From Achatina immaculata (taxonomy: Eukaryota; Mollusca; Gastropoda; Stylommatophora; Achatinidae): DNA of 64,000 bases. The stretch covers positions 42,640,221 through 42,704,220 of the forward strand of contig CM019696.1 of the NCBI GenBank assembly GCA_009760885.1. Reading direction: 5' to 3'. Numbering within the stretch: position 1 is the first letter of the stretch; each line of letters opens with the position of its first letter. The notes below the pieces were generated by a model, which saw only the letters and a program-made list of their open reading frames with translations, made no database searches and was not told the origin of the DNA. Made by a program: the position numbers and the translations under genes. Shown here one piece after another: positions 1-8,812 of this stretch.

Positions 1-121
1 TTTAGTCACTTCAGCATACGTAGTCTGTGTAAACTGTTTCATACTTACAATTACACATGAAATGGTCTTATGGTTCTACAGCTTTGAGCAGAGTAAAATG
101 TGTCTTTGCTATTTTTTAAAG

Positions 122-207
122 ACATGCTTGTGATCAATGAAATGCAGACAAGTCCAACTGTGCACACTAATTTTCAGGTCTTACCAGAAGGGATTAAAAC
201 TTTTAAG
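122..207 (+). CDS. Possible small host exon (plus-strand gene)
   Basis: A pyrimidine-rich stretch ending in AAAG precedes an 86-nt open segment that ends TTTTAAG followed by gtactc, a reasonable donor. The segment encodes about 28 residues including INEMQTSPTV and LPEGIKTFK, which read like ordinary soluble protein rather than transposon. The exon would end on a complete codon (phase 0), and the exon at 24164 starts on a complete codon, so the two could be consecutive exons of one gene with a 24-kb, repeat-filled intron. That link is an inference from phase only. An alternative donor (CAG|gtctta) lies at 177/178. I do not recognise the protein family. Confidence 0.33.
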
Positions 208-933
208 GTACTCAGGAGACTTTTTCTTCATGTCTTGTTTACTTGTCAAAGTATCCAGACCTTTTCAGCTGACACTGTGCAAGTAGTGTTTATTGAAATC
301 AATAAATGGAAATTGTTGTTTCTGTAACAATATCTAGGGAAAAAACTGATAATGACAAAGCATTTATTTTCTTTTTAGCTCATATTTTATATTTGTAGAA
401 AGTATTTCATATTTCATACTTGCAGAAAGTGATTCATATTTTATACTTGCAGGAAAGTAGTTCATATTTTATATTTGCAGAAAGTATGACTGCCCATCAC
501 GTCAGTGTTTCATATGCTCAACAGAGCAACCTTGGCATAGTTATCATTTTTTTTTTCAAAAAGTGAACTTTTCTTGAATAAGATAAAAAAAACAAAAACA
601 AGAATGCTTTTTTTTTCTGCTTGACATTTATTCTTTCATCCTAGCCATCAGGAATTTTAGTCATAAGAAAGAAATTTTTTTTCTCAAGAAAGGAGCAACA
701 TTCAGATTTTAAAAGATTAGTTTTGAGTACCTGAATCAATTTTAAAATTTACAAAATATTTATTGCAAAATTTGAAATGTTGCACTCAAGAACAAATGTG
801 CCTCATGGCTGAACTCTGTACTAACAAAGGACAGTAAGTGTTGTAATATCAGACGTCTGGTGTCTCTAACATACTTAACAGCTAGAAAAAAAGAATACTT
901 TCAAGTCAGCGTGTAAAAGCAGTCTCTAATACT
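208..933. other. AT-rich stretch, no gene seen
   Basis: This is probably intronic if the exon at 122-207 is real. It contains three loose copies of a motif around 'tttcatattttatacttgcag' near 385-485 and several homopolymer A/T runs. No convincing coding sequence is present on either strand. Confidence 0.5.
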
Positions 934-1172
934 TTTCTGGGTACATAAAAGGTTTCTGGGTACATCATATAAAAGGTTTCTGGGTACATTGTATAAAATG
1001 TTTCTGGGTATACTGTATAAAAAGTTTATGGGTACATCATATGAAAGGTTTCTGGGTACATCATATAAAAAGTTTCTGGGTACATCATATGAAAGGTTTC
1101 TGGGTACATCATATAAAAAGTTTCTGGGGACATCATATAAAAGGTTTCTGGGTACATCATATAAAAGTTTCT
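934..1172. repeat. 24-bp minisatellite, left block
   Basis: About ten copies of a 24-bp unit containing 'tttctgggtacatcatat' followed by an A-rich spacer. The unit is a multiple of three, so frames stay open on both strands. I treat those frames as repeat artefacts. The same unit reappears at 4541-4628 on the other side of a mariner/PLE block. Confidence 0.95.
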
Positions 1173-1260
1173 GTGGTGTCTTAGTGATATCTTAATGACT
1201 GTGGTATCTTGGCACATCTACCTGTGTACGTTAGCGTGTTGAACCCTGATGTTGTGTATT

Positions 1261-1480
1261 CTTCTTCTTCTTCTTCTGTGTTTGAGGTTGTTGGTCACAT
1301 CAGATCCTGATCCCTGTTGACATGGCAGAGCCCACAGTCCTCTCCAGATCCTGATCCCTGTTGACATGGCAAAGCCCACAGTCCTCTCCAGATCCTAATA
1401 GGAGCCCCAAAGTTTTTTCCCCAAGCTTGTGTCCTCTGGCCATGTCTCAGGCCTCAGGTCTGCATGGTTTGGGCGCTCTG
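1261..1480. repeat. Dispersed repeat with 44-bp units (2 copies)
   Basis: It starts with (CTT)n, then a short unique lead-in, then two copies of a 44-bp unit ('agatcctgatccctgttgac...'), then a unique tail ('ggagccccaaag...'). The same lead-in, unit and tail occur at 27517-27950, where the unit is present about seven times. This is a dispersed repeat family carrying its own variable-number tandem repeat. Confidence 0.85.
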
Positions 1481-1485
1481 ATGTT

Positions 1486-1580
1486 GTGTAACATTCACTG
1501 TACTCAGTCTGTCTTTGTGTAACATTCACTGTACTCAGTCTGTCTTTGTGTAACATTCACTGTACTCAGTCTGTCTTTGT
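1486..1580. repeat. 31-bp tandem repeat, 3 copies
   Basis: Three nearly identical copies of a 31-bp unit beginning 'gtgtaacattcactgtactc'. It lies immediately left of the mariner-like element. Confidence 0.9.
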
Positions 1581-1639
1581 GTATTCAGTTATTAAGCAGC
1601 ATAGCAGTTGTCGAAGTGCACAATGGGCAAATTGTTTAA

Positions 1640-2015
1640 ATCAGTTTATTCAGTATGGTTCTTTCACTAAAGAAGCATATTTTTCTTGTTGAACACGTAT
1701 TTTGAGAAGGCAGTACATACTCTGATTTAGTGCGGGAGCAGTCTGCTGAAAAATTTCCAGGAACACCTGTACCTTATTGCAACACAGTTTATAAACCTAT
1801 TGAGAAATTTCATGAAACAGGCTCAGTGTCAGATGCACACCATAGTGGGAGATCATCTAAACTTAACAAGGAGAAATTAGGGAATATTTCTGATTCTATG
1901 CCTTGGAGTCCATCAAAAGCTTTGCGAAAGTTTGCACAGCAGGAAGGCATCGGGCTTGTAACAGCGCATAAAATGGTCAGAGAAAATTTGAAACTCTTCT
2001 CATATAAAGTAACAG
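1640..2015 (+). pseudogene. Mariner-like transposase, N-terminal HTH part
   Basis: The frame encodes a helix-turn-helix region with KFHETGSVSDAHHSGRSSKL, followed by a second helical block (SPSKALRKFAQQEGIG) and FSYKVT. This order (EKF-ETGSV...GRP-like linker, then a second HTH) is typical of the N-terminal DNA-binding half of mariner-type transposases of the DUF4817-like group that is abundant in invertebrates. Upstream codons at 1640-1730 continue the domain but contain a stop. The frame runs straight into the PLE insertion point. Confidence 0.8.
1999..2015 (+). repeat. Target-site duplication, left copy (17 bp)
   Basis: The sequence ctcatataaagtaacag occurs here and again at 4065-4081, exactly flanking the PLE. 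It codes the YKVT segment of the mariner transposase, so the insertion point can be fixed to the base. Confidence 0.92.
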
Positions 2016-2159
2016 ATAAAAGGGATGGCGACTGCAGTAAAACTGGTTAATATAAATAAGGTAGACAGAGGTGTATGGTGCAGTTTTACAAAGTGAGGGA
2101 GGAAGTGAGCAAGGTGAGAAAGAAACGAATATAAAGTATGAGAATGTATAAATGAAAAA

Positions 2160-2207
2160 CATACAACATCCGATATTTCGGCGTGAGCCTTATTCGAGGA
2201 TACATGC
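2160..2207 (-). ncRNA. Hammerhead-ribozyme-like motif, PLE1 left arm
   Basis: On the minus strand, ATCC is followed by TCGAATA, AGGC-TCAC-GCC, GAAA, TATC and GGAT. ATCC/GGAT forms inner helix I, and CAT/ATG forms an outer segment across a small internal loop. AGGC..GCC is helix II, GAAA is the canonical core, and AUC is an allowed cleavage triplet. The CUGANGA segment is changed, so this copy is probably inactive. Hammerheads are known in PLE terminal repeats. Confidence 0.55.
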
Positions 2208-2431
2208 AAAAACAACATACAAACATATATAACTTATCTGAAGCGTCTTGCTCTCAGTAAAGCGGAAATGTGTGTGGAAGAAGGAGGAGGAGGAAAAAAA
2301 AACCCGTTGCCTACAGACAAAAGATTCCCGATATAGCCAATCATAGCGAAGAAGCGGAGAGAGGAGGAGAACAAGTGGGAGAAAGGGGTTGGGGGAAGGC
2401 AATAGAAACATGATAGCCGCTAGAGGTGTCG

Positions 2432-2450
2432 GGGGGGGGGGGGGGGGAAA
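2432..2450 (+). repeat. Poly-G tract in PLE1 arm
   Basis: An uninterrupted run of about 18 G. The mirror-image arm has poly-C at 3669-3690, and other PLE1 copies have G runs at the equivalent place (23114-23128 and 63953-63965). The run may form a G-quadruplex, and its length is likely to be unreliable in an assembly. Confidence 0.85.
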
Positions 2451-2638
2451 AGGGGAGAGAAAAGAGGACGCGAGAGATAATGAATGAAGAACTTAAACAC
2501 CTACAGGGAGGAAATGTAAAACTGGTGAATGGGACAAGACCAATATGTTGGCAGAGAAGGAAATAGGATGGTGGTAGGGAGGGGTAGCATAGAGAAAGAA
2601 AGTAGAGTATAAAAAAGGCCAGTGGAAAAATAAAGAAG

Positions 2639-3424
2639 TTACAGAAAGCTGAAAACATTGTTAATTCCAGCTGGGTGGAGACAGCCAGTCTGGAAAATAA
2701 GGCGCTGTTCTAGGACCCTCCGAGATCGTACATCTGCGGAACAAGAGCGGATCGCACTAACCGAAATGTCCTGTTTGCCCCTGTGGTTACCAAGGCAAAA
2801 ATGTTTAGCCACAGGTGTCCAGGCCCTCTTAGAAATATCATTGAGATGCTGGCGAAATCGATCTCCTAACCGTAAGCCAGTTTCCCCTATATACTTCAAA
2901 CCGCAACATTTACACATGATAACATAAATGACATTTCGTGAAGTGCAGGTGAAACCCTCCTGTACTGATAACGTGGATTTAGGGAAAGAGATCTGGCTGG
3001 CCTCGACAACAAACGGACAAGTGTTGCATCTACGGCGTCCACAACGTCTGGTACCATAAAAAGTGTCATCTGTCTTAAGATGACTACGAATTAAAAGGTC
3101 CCTGAGGTTTTTGTCACGTCTGTAAGCCACCAATGGGGGTTCCCCAAAAAGTTCACGTGTCTCAGGCTCGGTCTGGAGGAGGTGGAGATGGCGAAACAGT
3201 ATGTTTTTAACTGCCAAGCTATGGGAGTGGTACGTGAGTACTAGTTTCACCCTGTCCGAGCTACAGTGCGGTTTAGGGGTGAGGGCTTGTTGCCGCGATA
3301 TGTGGCTAGTGCGGTTCCAAGATGACGAGAGAACGTGGTCTGGATAGCCGCGTTGACGGAAGAAATCTAGTAATTTGTGGCCTTGATCCTGGAAATCCAA
3401 ATACTCCTTACACAAACGTCGCAA
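2639..3424 (-). CDS. PLE1 GIY-YIG endonuclease, 5'-truncated ORF
   Basis: A 261-residue open frame covering the C-terminal part of a Penelope-like polyprotein. A cysteine-rich linker (C128, C133, C136, CGRRRCNTCPF) precedes the nuclease. The GIY-type strand is VIYVI (165-169), the YIG strand is KYIGET (177-182), the conserved Arg follows in LRLGDR, and a downstream LEQ (Glu about 239) fits the metal-binding Glu. In PLEs this nuclease nicks target DNA for primed reverse transcription. The frame is intact from the linker to the stop, but the RT domain is missing. It is the best-preserved of the PLE endonuclease frames in the window. Confidence 0.88.
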   Translation of the reverse strand: MRRLCKEYLDFQDQGHKLLDFFRQRGYPDHVLSSSWNRTSHISRQQALTPKPHCSSDRVKLVLTYHSHSLAVKNILFRHLHLLQTEPETRELFGEPPLVAYRRDKNLRDLLIRSHLKTDDTFYGTRRCGRRRCNTCPFVVEASQISFPKSTLSVQEGFTCTSRNVIYVIMCKCCGLKYIGETGLRLGDRFRQHLNDISKRAWTPVAKHFCLGNHRGKQDISVSAIRSCSADVRSRRVLEQRLIFQTGCLHPAGINNVFSFL

Positions 3425-3535
3425 CCTAAGAAGCTGGGAAAAAGGAATAGAGTCCTTACATGATCTGGGATGGGAGGAAGAGTACAGGAGGTAGCTGTGA
3501 GAGTCTGTAGGTTTATAGTGGATAGAAGTAGTAAG

Positions 3536-4064
3536 CCCCTACCACCATCCTATTTCCTTCTCTGCCAACATATTGGTCTTGTCCCATTCACCAGTTTTAC
3601 ATTTCCTCCCTGTAGGTGTTTAAGTTCTTCATTCATTATCTCTCGCGTCCTCTTTTCTCTCCCCTTTCCCCCCCCCCCCCCCCCCCCCCCGACACCTCTA
3701 GCGGCTATCATGTTTCTATTGCCTTCCCCCAACCCCTTTCTCCCACTTGTTCTCCTCCTCTCTCCGCTTCTTCGCTATGATTGGCTATATCGGGGATCTT
3801 TTGTCTGTAGGCAACGGTTTTTTTTTTCCTCCTCCTCCTTCTTCCACACACATTTCCGCTTTACTGAGAGCAAGACGCTTCAGATAAGTTATATATGTTT
3901 GTATTTTGTTTTTGCATGTATCCTCGAATAAGGCTCACGCCGAAATATCGGATGTTGTATGTTTTTCATTTATACATTCTCATACTTTATATTCGTTTTT
4001 TTCTCACCTTGCTCACTTCCTCCCTCACTTTGTAAAACTGCACCATACACCTCTATCTACCTTA
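3536..4064 (+). repeat. PLE1 terminal arm, right (inverted)
   Basis: Inverted relative to the left arm. It carries the hammerhead-like block at 3914-3961 and a poly-C run at 3669-3690. The open frame crossing it (3470-3931) is the complement of arm sequence and should not be read as a gene. Confidence 0.88.
3914..3961 (+). ncRNA. Hammerhead-ribozyme-like motif, PLE1 right arm
   Basis: Identical in sequence to the motif at 2160-2207 but on the opposite strand: ATCC, TCGAATA, AGGC-TCAC-GCC, GAAA, TATC, GGAT. A transcript across the whole element would contain both a sense and an antisense copy and could fold into a very long hairpin. Confidence 0.55.
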
Positions 4065-4081
4065 CTCATATAAAGTAACAG
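4065..4081 (+). repeat. Target-site duplication, right copy (17 bp)
   Basis: Exact copy of 1999-2015. Confidence 0.92.
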
Positions 4082-4390
4082 CAGTCCAACATTTGCTGCT
4101 GGTGGATCATGAAAAACAACTCTGTTACTGTGAATGGTTTACAAATTTCATTCAAAATAAAACTGCTGATATTCTTGATGTCATCTTTTTTACAGATGAG
4201 GCATGGCTTCCTTCTCGGGTTACGTTAAGACAGAAAATACATGATCTGAAGTTTATCGAAATTGCCCACATATAAGAAACATTTCACCAGCAGAAATAAG
4301 AAAAGTGTTTGCGAATAAAATTAAACGTGTTCAAGCTTGCATAGATACACAAGGACATCACTTTCAACATTTGTTACAGGGTAGTGTCTG
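4082..4390 (+). pseudogene. Mariner-like transposase, catalytic start and C-terminal tail
   Basis: It continues the split transposase with a CYCEWF-type block and FFTDEAW, where the first catalytic Asp of the DDE/D triad lies. After TDEAW the frame breaks and jumps to the C-terminal tail (about 4270-4390, encoding AEIRKVFANKIKRVQACID then a stop). The region with the second and third catalytic acids has been deleted. Confidence 0.78.
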
Positions 4391-4540
4391 ATTAGCTTAT
4401 TATACGTAATATTTTTTAATCAACATGCTTAATCAGTGATTCCAGTGATGGCAAATAGATGTGGCTAGGTACCGCAGACATTATGACATCACTATGATAC
4501 CGAAATCAATACTGGGTTAGTGCACAGTTACTTATGGAAT

Positions 4541-4628
4541 ACCTTGTATAAAAGGTTTCTAGGTTCATCATATAAAAGGTTTCTGCTATATCATGTAAAA
4601 AGTTTATGGGCGCATCATGTAAAAAGTT
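4541..4628. repeat. 24-bp minisatellite, right block
   Basis: Three to four diverged copies of the unit found at 934-1172 ('aaaaggtttctrggt...catcatat'). Its position just outside the mariner right end suggests that the mariner element inserted into an older array. Confidence 0.85.
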
Positions 4629-5344
4629 TTGTTTAAATGAATTTACTTTCTATTTAAAGTAATGAATATGTTATATTTTTTTTAAAACAAATAATAATTT
4701 TTATTATAAAATAATGTAAATCTGTTTATTTTAAGATATAAGATTAAGAGAGAAATACAGATAAAATTGAAGATCACAAAATTAAGTGACTTTGTTTCAA
4801 TGTTTTCATCAGCATTGCATCTTATCATGGTGTGGCTTTTTAAATTTCTGTTTTTTAGCTTCATGATTGTGGCTTTTTAAATTTCTGTTTTCAAGCTTCA
4901 TAAATGTAGCCCTAAAACTGTCACAAAACTGCACAAATGTTGCTTTGTGAAGTTAAGAGTTTTTTATGATCAAGTGTAGGAGTAGAGCACTGGCACCAAT
5001 AGCAGGAGAGCTAAGTTCAATGCCTAGTTCATATATGCTCCAGTTAACTAAGTCAGAGTGAGTATCAGAATACCTTGTTAGAGAAATAAAAACAGTGTTC
5101 TAAAAACTGGCACCTGACTGGAAGATGTTGAGACAAAGTCTAAAATACTTCATTACCTTGTGTTACTACTGCTCTGGAACATACATAATTTGACTTCTTC
5201 ATTAATGTACTTTTTGTTAAAGTCATACCTTTGTATTCTAAAGTCAAGTAATATTGTAATCACTGATTAATCTTTTTTTGTGCTCTTTAGACTTTCCTTT
5301 AATAAATCACATGTAGTTTAAAAAGCAGACATATAATTTAAAAC
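4629..5344. other. AT-rich stretch, no gene seen
   Basis: There is a local duplication of 'gtggctttttaaatttctgtttt' near 4832-4895. No coding or RNA feature can be supported. Confidence 0.5.
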
Positions 5345-6883
5345 ACAGGCAAAAGAATTGATAAATCTTGAAACTGACTTACCAACTCCACAACTAAATG
5401 TCAACCTAGATGAAATTACATTGAATGAAATTGAAACAGCAGTGAATCTAGCAGGTGAAGATGAAATAACAGTCAAAATGTTAAAAGCTATTAACAGTGA
5501 CAACATGACCCAACTACAGAGAATGTTTAATACAATTTGGAAAGAAGAAAAGGTTCCTTCTAAAAGGGAAAAAAGGAATCATTGTTACAATACCAAAAAA
5601 AAAAAAAACAACTTTAGTGACTGCAATAATTGGAGAGGAGTAACCTTAATATCAGTTGTGTCAAAAGTATTTCGCAAAGTCATTCTGAATAGATTTAAAT
5701 ATATAGTGGATGCTGCAATGAGAGAAGAACAACCAGGATTTCAAAAAGGGAGAAGCTGTCTTGATCAGATCTCTACTCTAAGAATAATACTTGAAGAACA
5801 TATTGAAAAGCAAAAGCCATTAGTCCTGAACTTCATAGACTTTAAAAAAGGCATTTGATAGCATACACAGACTTAATGTGGAGGATTTTAAGACTATATG
5901 GAATACCATCTAAAACTGTCAACATTATTAAAGATCTTTACAACAGACATGTTTGTGCAGTCAAGACAGAAGAAGTAATGAGTGAATGGTTCCAGACTGA
6001 AACAGACATGAAACAAGGATGTGTACTATCTCCATTGCATTTTGGAATTGCAGTAGACTTCATAATGAAAATATATTCTAGAAGATCTTGATTTTGCTGA
6101 TGACATAACTCTTATCAGTGAGAATGTGAATTTGATGCAAGAAAAAAATAGATGCTCTGTTTTCACTGGCTAGCAAAACAGGACTTGAAATTAACAAGGA
6201 AAAAACACAAATAATGAAACTTCTCATTAATCATGAAGGGAAAATGTACATAGAAGGAACAGCTGTTGAAGAAGTAAACCAATTTGCATACCTTGGCAGC
6301 TACATAGACCAAGATGATGACACCAGAAAGGAAGTTAGAGTTAGAACTGCAAAAGCAGCATTGTCCTTCAAGAATCTTGAGAACATATGACACTCAAAAG
6401 TTATAAGCACAAAAACCAAGTTAAGATTACTTAATTTGAATGTAATATCCACCCTCATTTATGTATGTGAAAATTGGAAACCAACTAAAAAAATAGACAA
6501 TAAATTAGACTCTTTTGAAAACAAATGCCTAAGGAAAATACTCGGCATCAAGTGGAATGAATTCAAAGACAACACAGAGATAAGGCAGATGACCAAACAG
6601 CATTCTGCCTCAAAGGTGATCAGAAAAAAGGAAAGGACTTACATCAGTCAGGTGATGAGAAGAAACAGTCAGAGAATCCCAAAACCCAAAACAAGCTATC
6701 AAGGCCAAAGAAAAAGAATTCAACTATCTGAAACTCTACAGAGGATATTGTTAAGAGAGGCCAATTTAGTAGGCATAAAATTTCTGATAAGGTTGAAAAG
6801 CTCCCAGAAAACAGGAAAACTTGGCAAACTACCATGTAAGCCCTATAGATGTTTAACGATGTGGGAAGGATGTAAGATGTAAG
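5345..6883 (+). mobile_element. LINE family A copy 1 (RTE-like), decayed
   Basis: A 5'-truncated non-LTR retrotransposon. Pieces in three frames encode, in order: the RT entry region (LETDLPTPQLNVNLDEI), finger/palm blocks (GVTLISVVSKVF, EQPGFQKGRS), motif A (LNFIDFKK), the post-palm region (MKQGCVLSPL), part of FADD, the thumb, and a C-terminal segment with the Cys-Glu-His pattern of endonuclease-RT proteins (KCLRKILGIKWNEF). Several frameshifts and stops occur, including a deletion before the FADD box near 6080. The 3' end is a short (TGTAAGA) tail. The RTE assignment is inferred from domain style and the tail. Confidence 0.85.
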
Positions 6884-7078
6884 TTTAAAATGAATGTCAC
6901 ATTGTCCATCTTTTAATTGTTAATATCTTTGTCCATAAGATAATGTATAGTAGGAGAACTGACAAGAAAAATGGAAAAGAAATTTGAAGCCCTTGAAAGT
7001 GGAGAAAAAAGACGTATCCCATGGATAGAAAAGAAGACATAAAAGTATTAAGTCAAAGTGAAATTGAGAAGAAAAATA

Positions 7079-7172
7079 ATGGAAAACATAAGAATCATGG
7101 AAAACATAAGAATTATGGAAAACATAAGAATCATGGAAAACATAAGAATCATGGAAAACATAGGAATCACAC
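7079..7172. repeat. 18-bp tandem repeat
   Basis: About five copies of 'ggaaaacataagaatcat'. The open minus-strand frame with repeated SYVFHD comes from this repeat. Confidence 0.9.
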
Positions 7173-7302
7173 ATTTTAAATATTTTGGTCATATCAAAAG
7201 GCAAAATGTTTGTCATTTGTAATGTGCCATACTGGATGTGTTGGTAATCATGTTTTTTTCCATCTTGTATGACCTCTGATATTTCCAATCAATTCAACTG
7301 CT

Positions 7303-7850
7303 TCATCATCATCATCGTCATCGTCATCGTCATCGTCGTCGACGTCGTCGTCGTCGTCGTCGATCAGCAGTCTTGCTTCTACACAAATCTCAGTCATTGG
7401 TATTTTCCATCAGCTCATTTGGTGATTTTTTTTTACTGTGTCATCATTTGGACTGTCCATGATTTTTTTCTCTTGGTCTTTCTCTCTCTTCTTCCCCTCT
7501 CCTTTTCCACTCTCTTCATTCCATTATCTTTATTTTCAAGCCCTTCTCTTCTCATATGTCCAATGAATGGGATTGGATTTCAATTAGATTCCTTTCTATA
7601 TCTGCCTTTGTTAGACATTCTCTGTTTGTCATCTTAGCTGTGCATGGTGTTCTTGACATTCTTCTGATAAAGCACATCTCTGTTGCCTCTAGTGATCTTT
7701 GCATCAATCTGTTGGTTGTCCGTAACTCATTTCCACAGAGTAGGACAGGATCAATGTGGCATTTTAGAACTCTCTGATGTTCACTGATAGAAATGCATTG
7801 CACAAGATGTTTCTCATGTGTATGAGAGCTGTTTTGGCTTGGTATTTTGT
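7303..7850 (-). mobile_element. LINE fragment (B-like), 3' end with (CAT/CGT)n tail
   Basis: Minus-strand remnants encode the segment after the RT domain (KCHIDPVLLCGNEL, TEMCFIRRMSRTPCTAKMTN), clearly related to LINE B (compare EMWFIRRMLRIPWTAKITN at 20668-21558). The 3' tail on the plus strand is a trinucleotide run (cat)n that drifts into (cgt)n at 7303-7363. It is strongly mutated, with no catalytic domain left. Confidence 0.72.
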
Positions 7851-7934
7851 ATTATTGATTTCAGAGATGCATTTCCCATTTAATGTTATTTGTCTTTGTC
7901 ATATTATTATTCAAGGAGACAGAAGTTAGAAACC

Positions 7935-8097
7935 TAGCAATCACTTGACAAGTCTTGAGCAGACATAAATCAGAAAATCTGATAGGACATGTCATGAGCA
8001 GACTTCATTAATAACAACTGATAATCACTGGACATAGCATGAGCAGACTTCATTAATAACAACTGCTAATCACTGGACATAGCATGAGCAGACAGAA
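7935..8097. repeat. Tandem repeat, about 56-bp unit
   Basis: Two full copies and one diverged copy of a unit containing 'catgagcagacttcattaat' and 'aacaactgataatcactgg'. Confidence 0.85.
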
Positions 8098-8098
8098 G

Positions 8099-8520
8099 TT
8101 AAAGAACCTGACTCAGTAGAAAAAGAATGAACAAATGAAATTTATTTTCTAAGATGAAGACTGTGGTCATGCTCGCACTGCCATGAAGATAGTGGTGTAG
8201 GCTGGCCTGGCCAAAACTTTGTTCTCCAGCCTCTGGTGGCCCCTTCTCCATGTCAGATCCAGCATGCAATGCTTGTTGGCTAAACGGCTTTGAGACAGTT
8301 CCACAGAGACACTCTGACTTTGGGATGAGGAATCTGATGAGTGCCTCAGTGATATCCATTCCCCACCACTTATAGTCTGCTGGCTCTGTTTTGTTTACAT
8401 CATTCTGACACCCATTGTTGTAAAGACCCATAGGCTTGTCACGTCCTGGATTCATTGGTTTCACACCAGAGTTTCCTCATCCCTGCCAGCTATCCCCATG
8501 TCCCCACCCATCCACCATCC
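8099..8520 (-). other. Unclassified GC-richer block with ORF
   Basis: The base composition is clearly richer in G+C than the flanks. The minus strand has a 121-residue open frame (including GRDKPMGLYNNG and ALIRFLIPKSECLCG) that is not a recognisable domain. The minus-strand 3' side ends 'cttagaaaataaatttc', which contains an AATAAA signal. It may be an LTR, a SINE-like repeat or a retropseudogene. I see no acceptor that would make it a host exon. Confidence 0.35.
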
Positions 8521-8812
8521 TGACGTTACATTTACAAAAATAATAATTACAATTAGTGTTGATTGCTACAAGTTTCTGGGCTGTAGAAAAAAAGTAAGTC
8601 AGATTTTTAAGACAACAGATCTATATTCCCTGTCTCATTCACTGTATACAAAACTGAATATCAGTTAAGTAAAGATGCACTAAATATATAACAAGATGAG
8701 TAAAATTTAAAATGATACAATTTTTATATTCAGCCTCATATCCACACATTCAATACTATTAAGTAAACACATGTGATATAGTTATTTTATGCCTTTGTCA
8801 CTAGTCAAATCT

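Larger units (their letters stand above)
2059..2580 (-). repeat. PLE1 terminal arm, left
   Basis: This is the inverted counterpart of 3536-4064. Shared landmarks, read on the right arm, are 'gcaccatacacctctatc', the hammerhead-like block, a polypyrimidine stretch and the homopolymer tract. Arm-to-arm differences are few (for example 'gattcccgatat' against 'ggggatctt' context), so the arms were either copied from one template or have been kept similar. Confidence 0.88.
2016..4064 (-). mobile_element. Penelope-like element, family PLE1, copy a
   Basis: A 5'-truncated PLE on the minus strand. It has a GIY-YIG endonuclease reading frame (3424-2639) and large inverted terminal arms, about 2059-2580 and 3536-4064, that match over roughly 525 bp, including a G/C homopolymer and a hammerhead-like motif. 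The reverse transcriptase part is absent. Inverted pseudo-LTRs and 5' truncation are known in the Penelope group. It is flanked by a 17-bp target duplication inside a mariner transposase, so it is younger than that element. The left end carries an extra 'gactgcagtaaaactgg' segment also seen near 63600. Confidence 0.88.
1590..4545 (+). mobile_element. Mariner-type DNA transposon relic, split by a PLE
   Basis: The outer element encodes two halves of one transposase, at about 1640-2015 and 4082-4390, separated by an inserted Penelope-like element with a 17-bp target duplication. The right end reads 'gttacttatggaatacc', a plausible terminal inverted repeat end. I cannot find a clean matching left end, so the left boundary is approximate. 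The catalytic middle is missing and the frame is broken, so the copy is dead. Confidence 0.75.

Noticed and set aside
3470..3931. 153-codon plus-strand frame
   Set aside because: It is the complement of PLE1 arm sequence, including a poly-C run, and mirrors 2190-2658.
7303..7363. (CAT/CGT)n tract considered as a trinucleotide-repeat coding region
   Set aside because: It sits at the 3' end of a minus-strand LINE fragment and is best explained as its tail.
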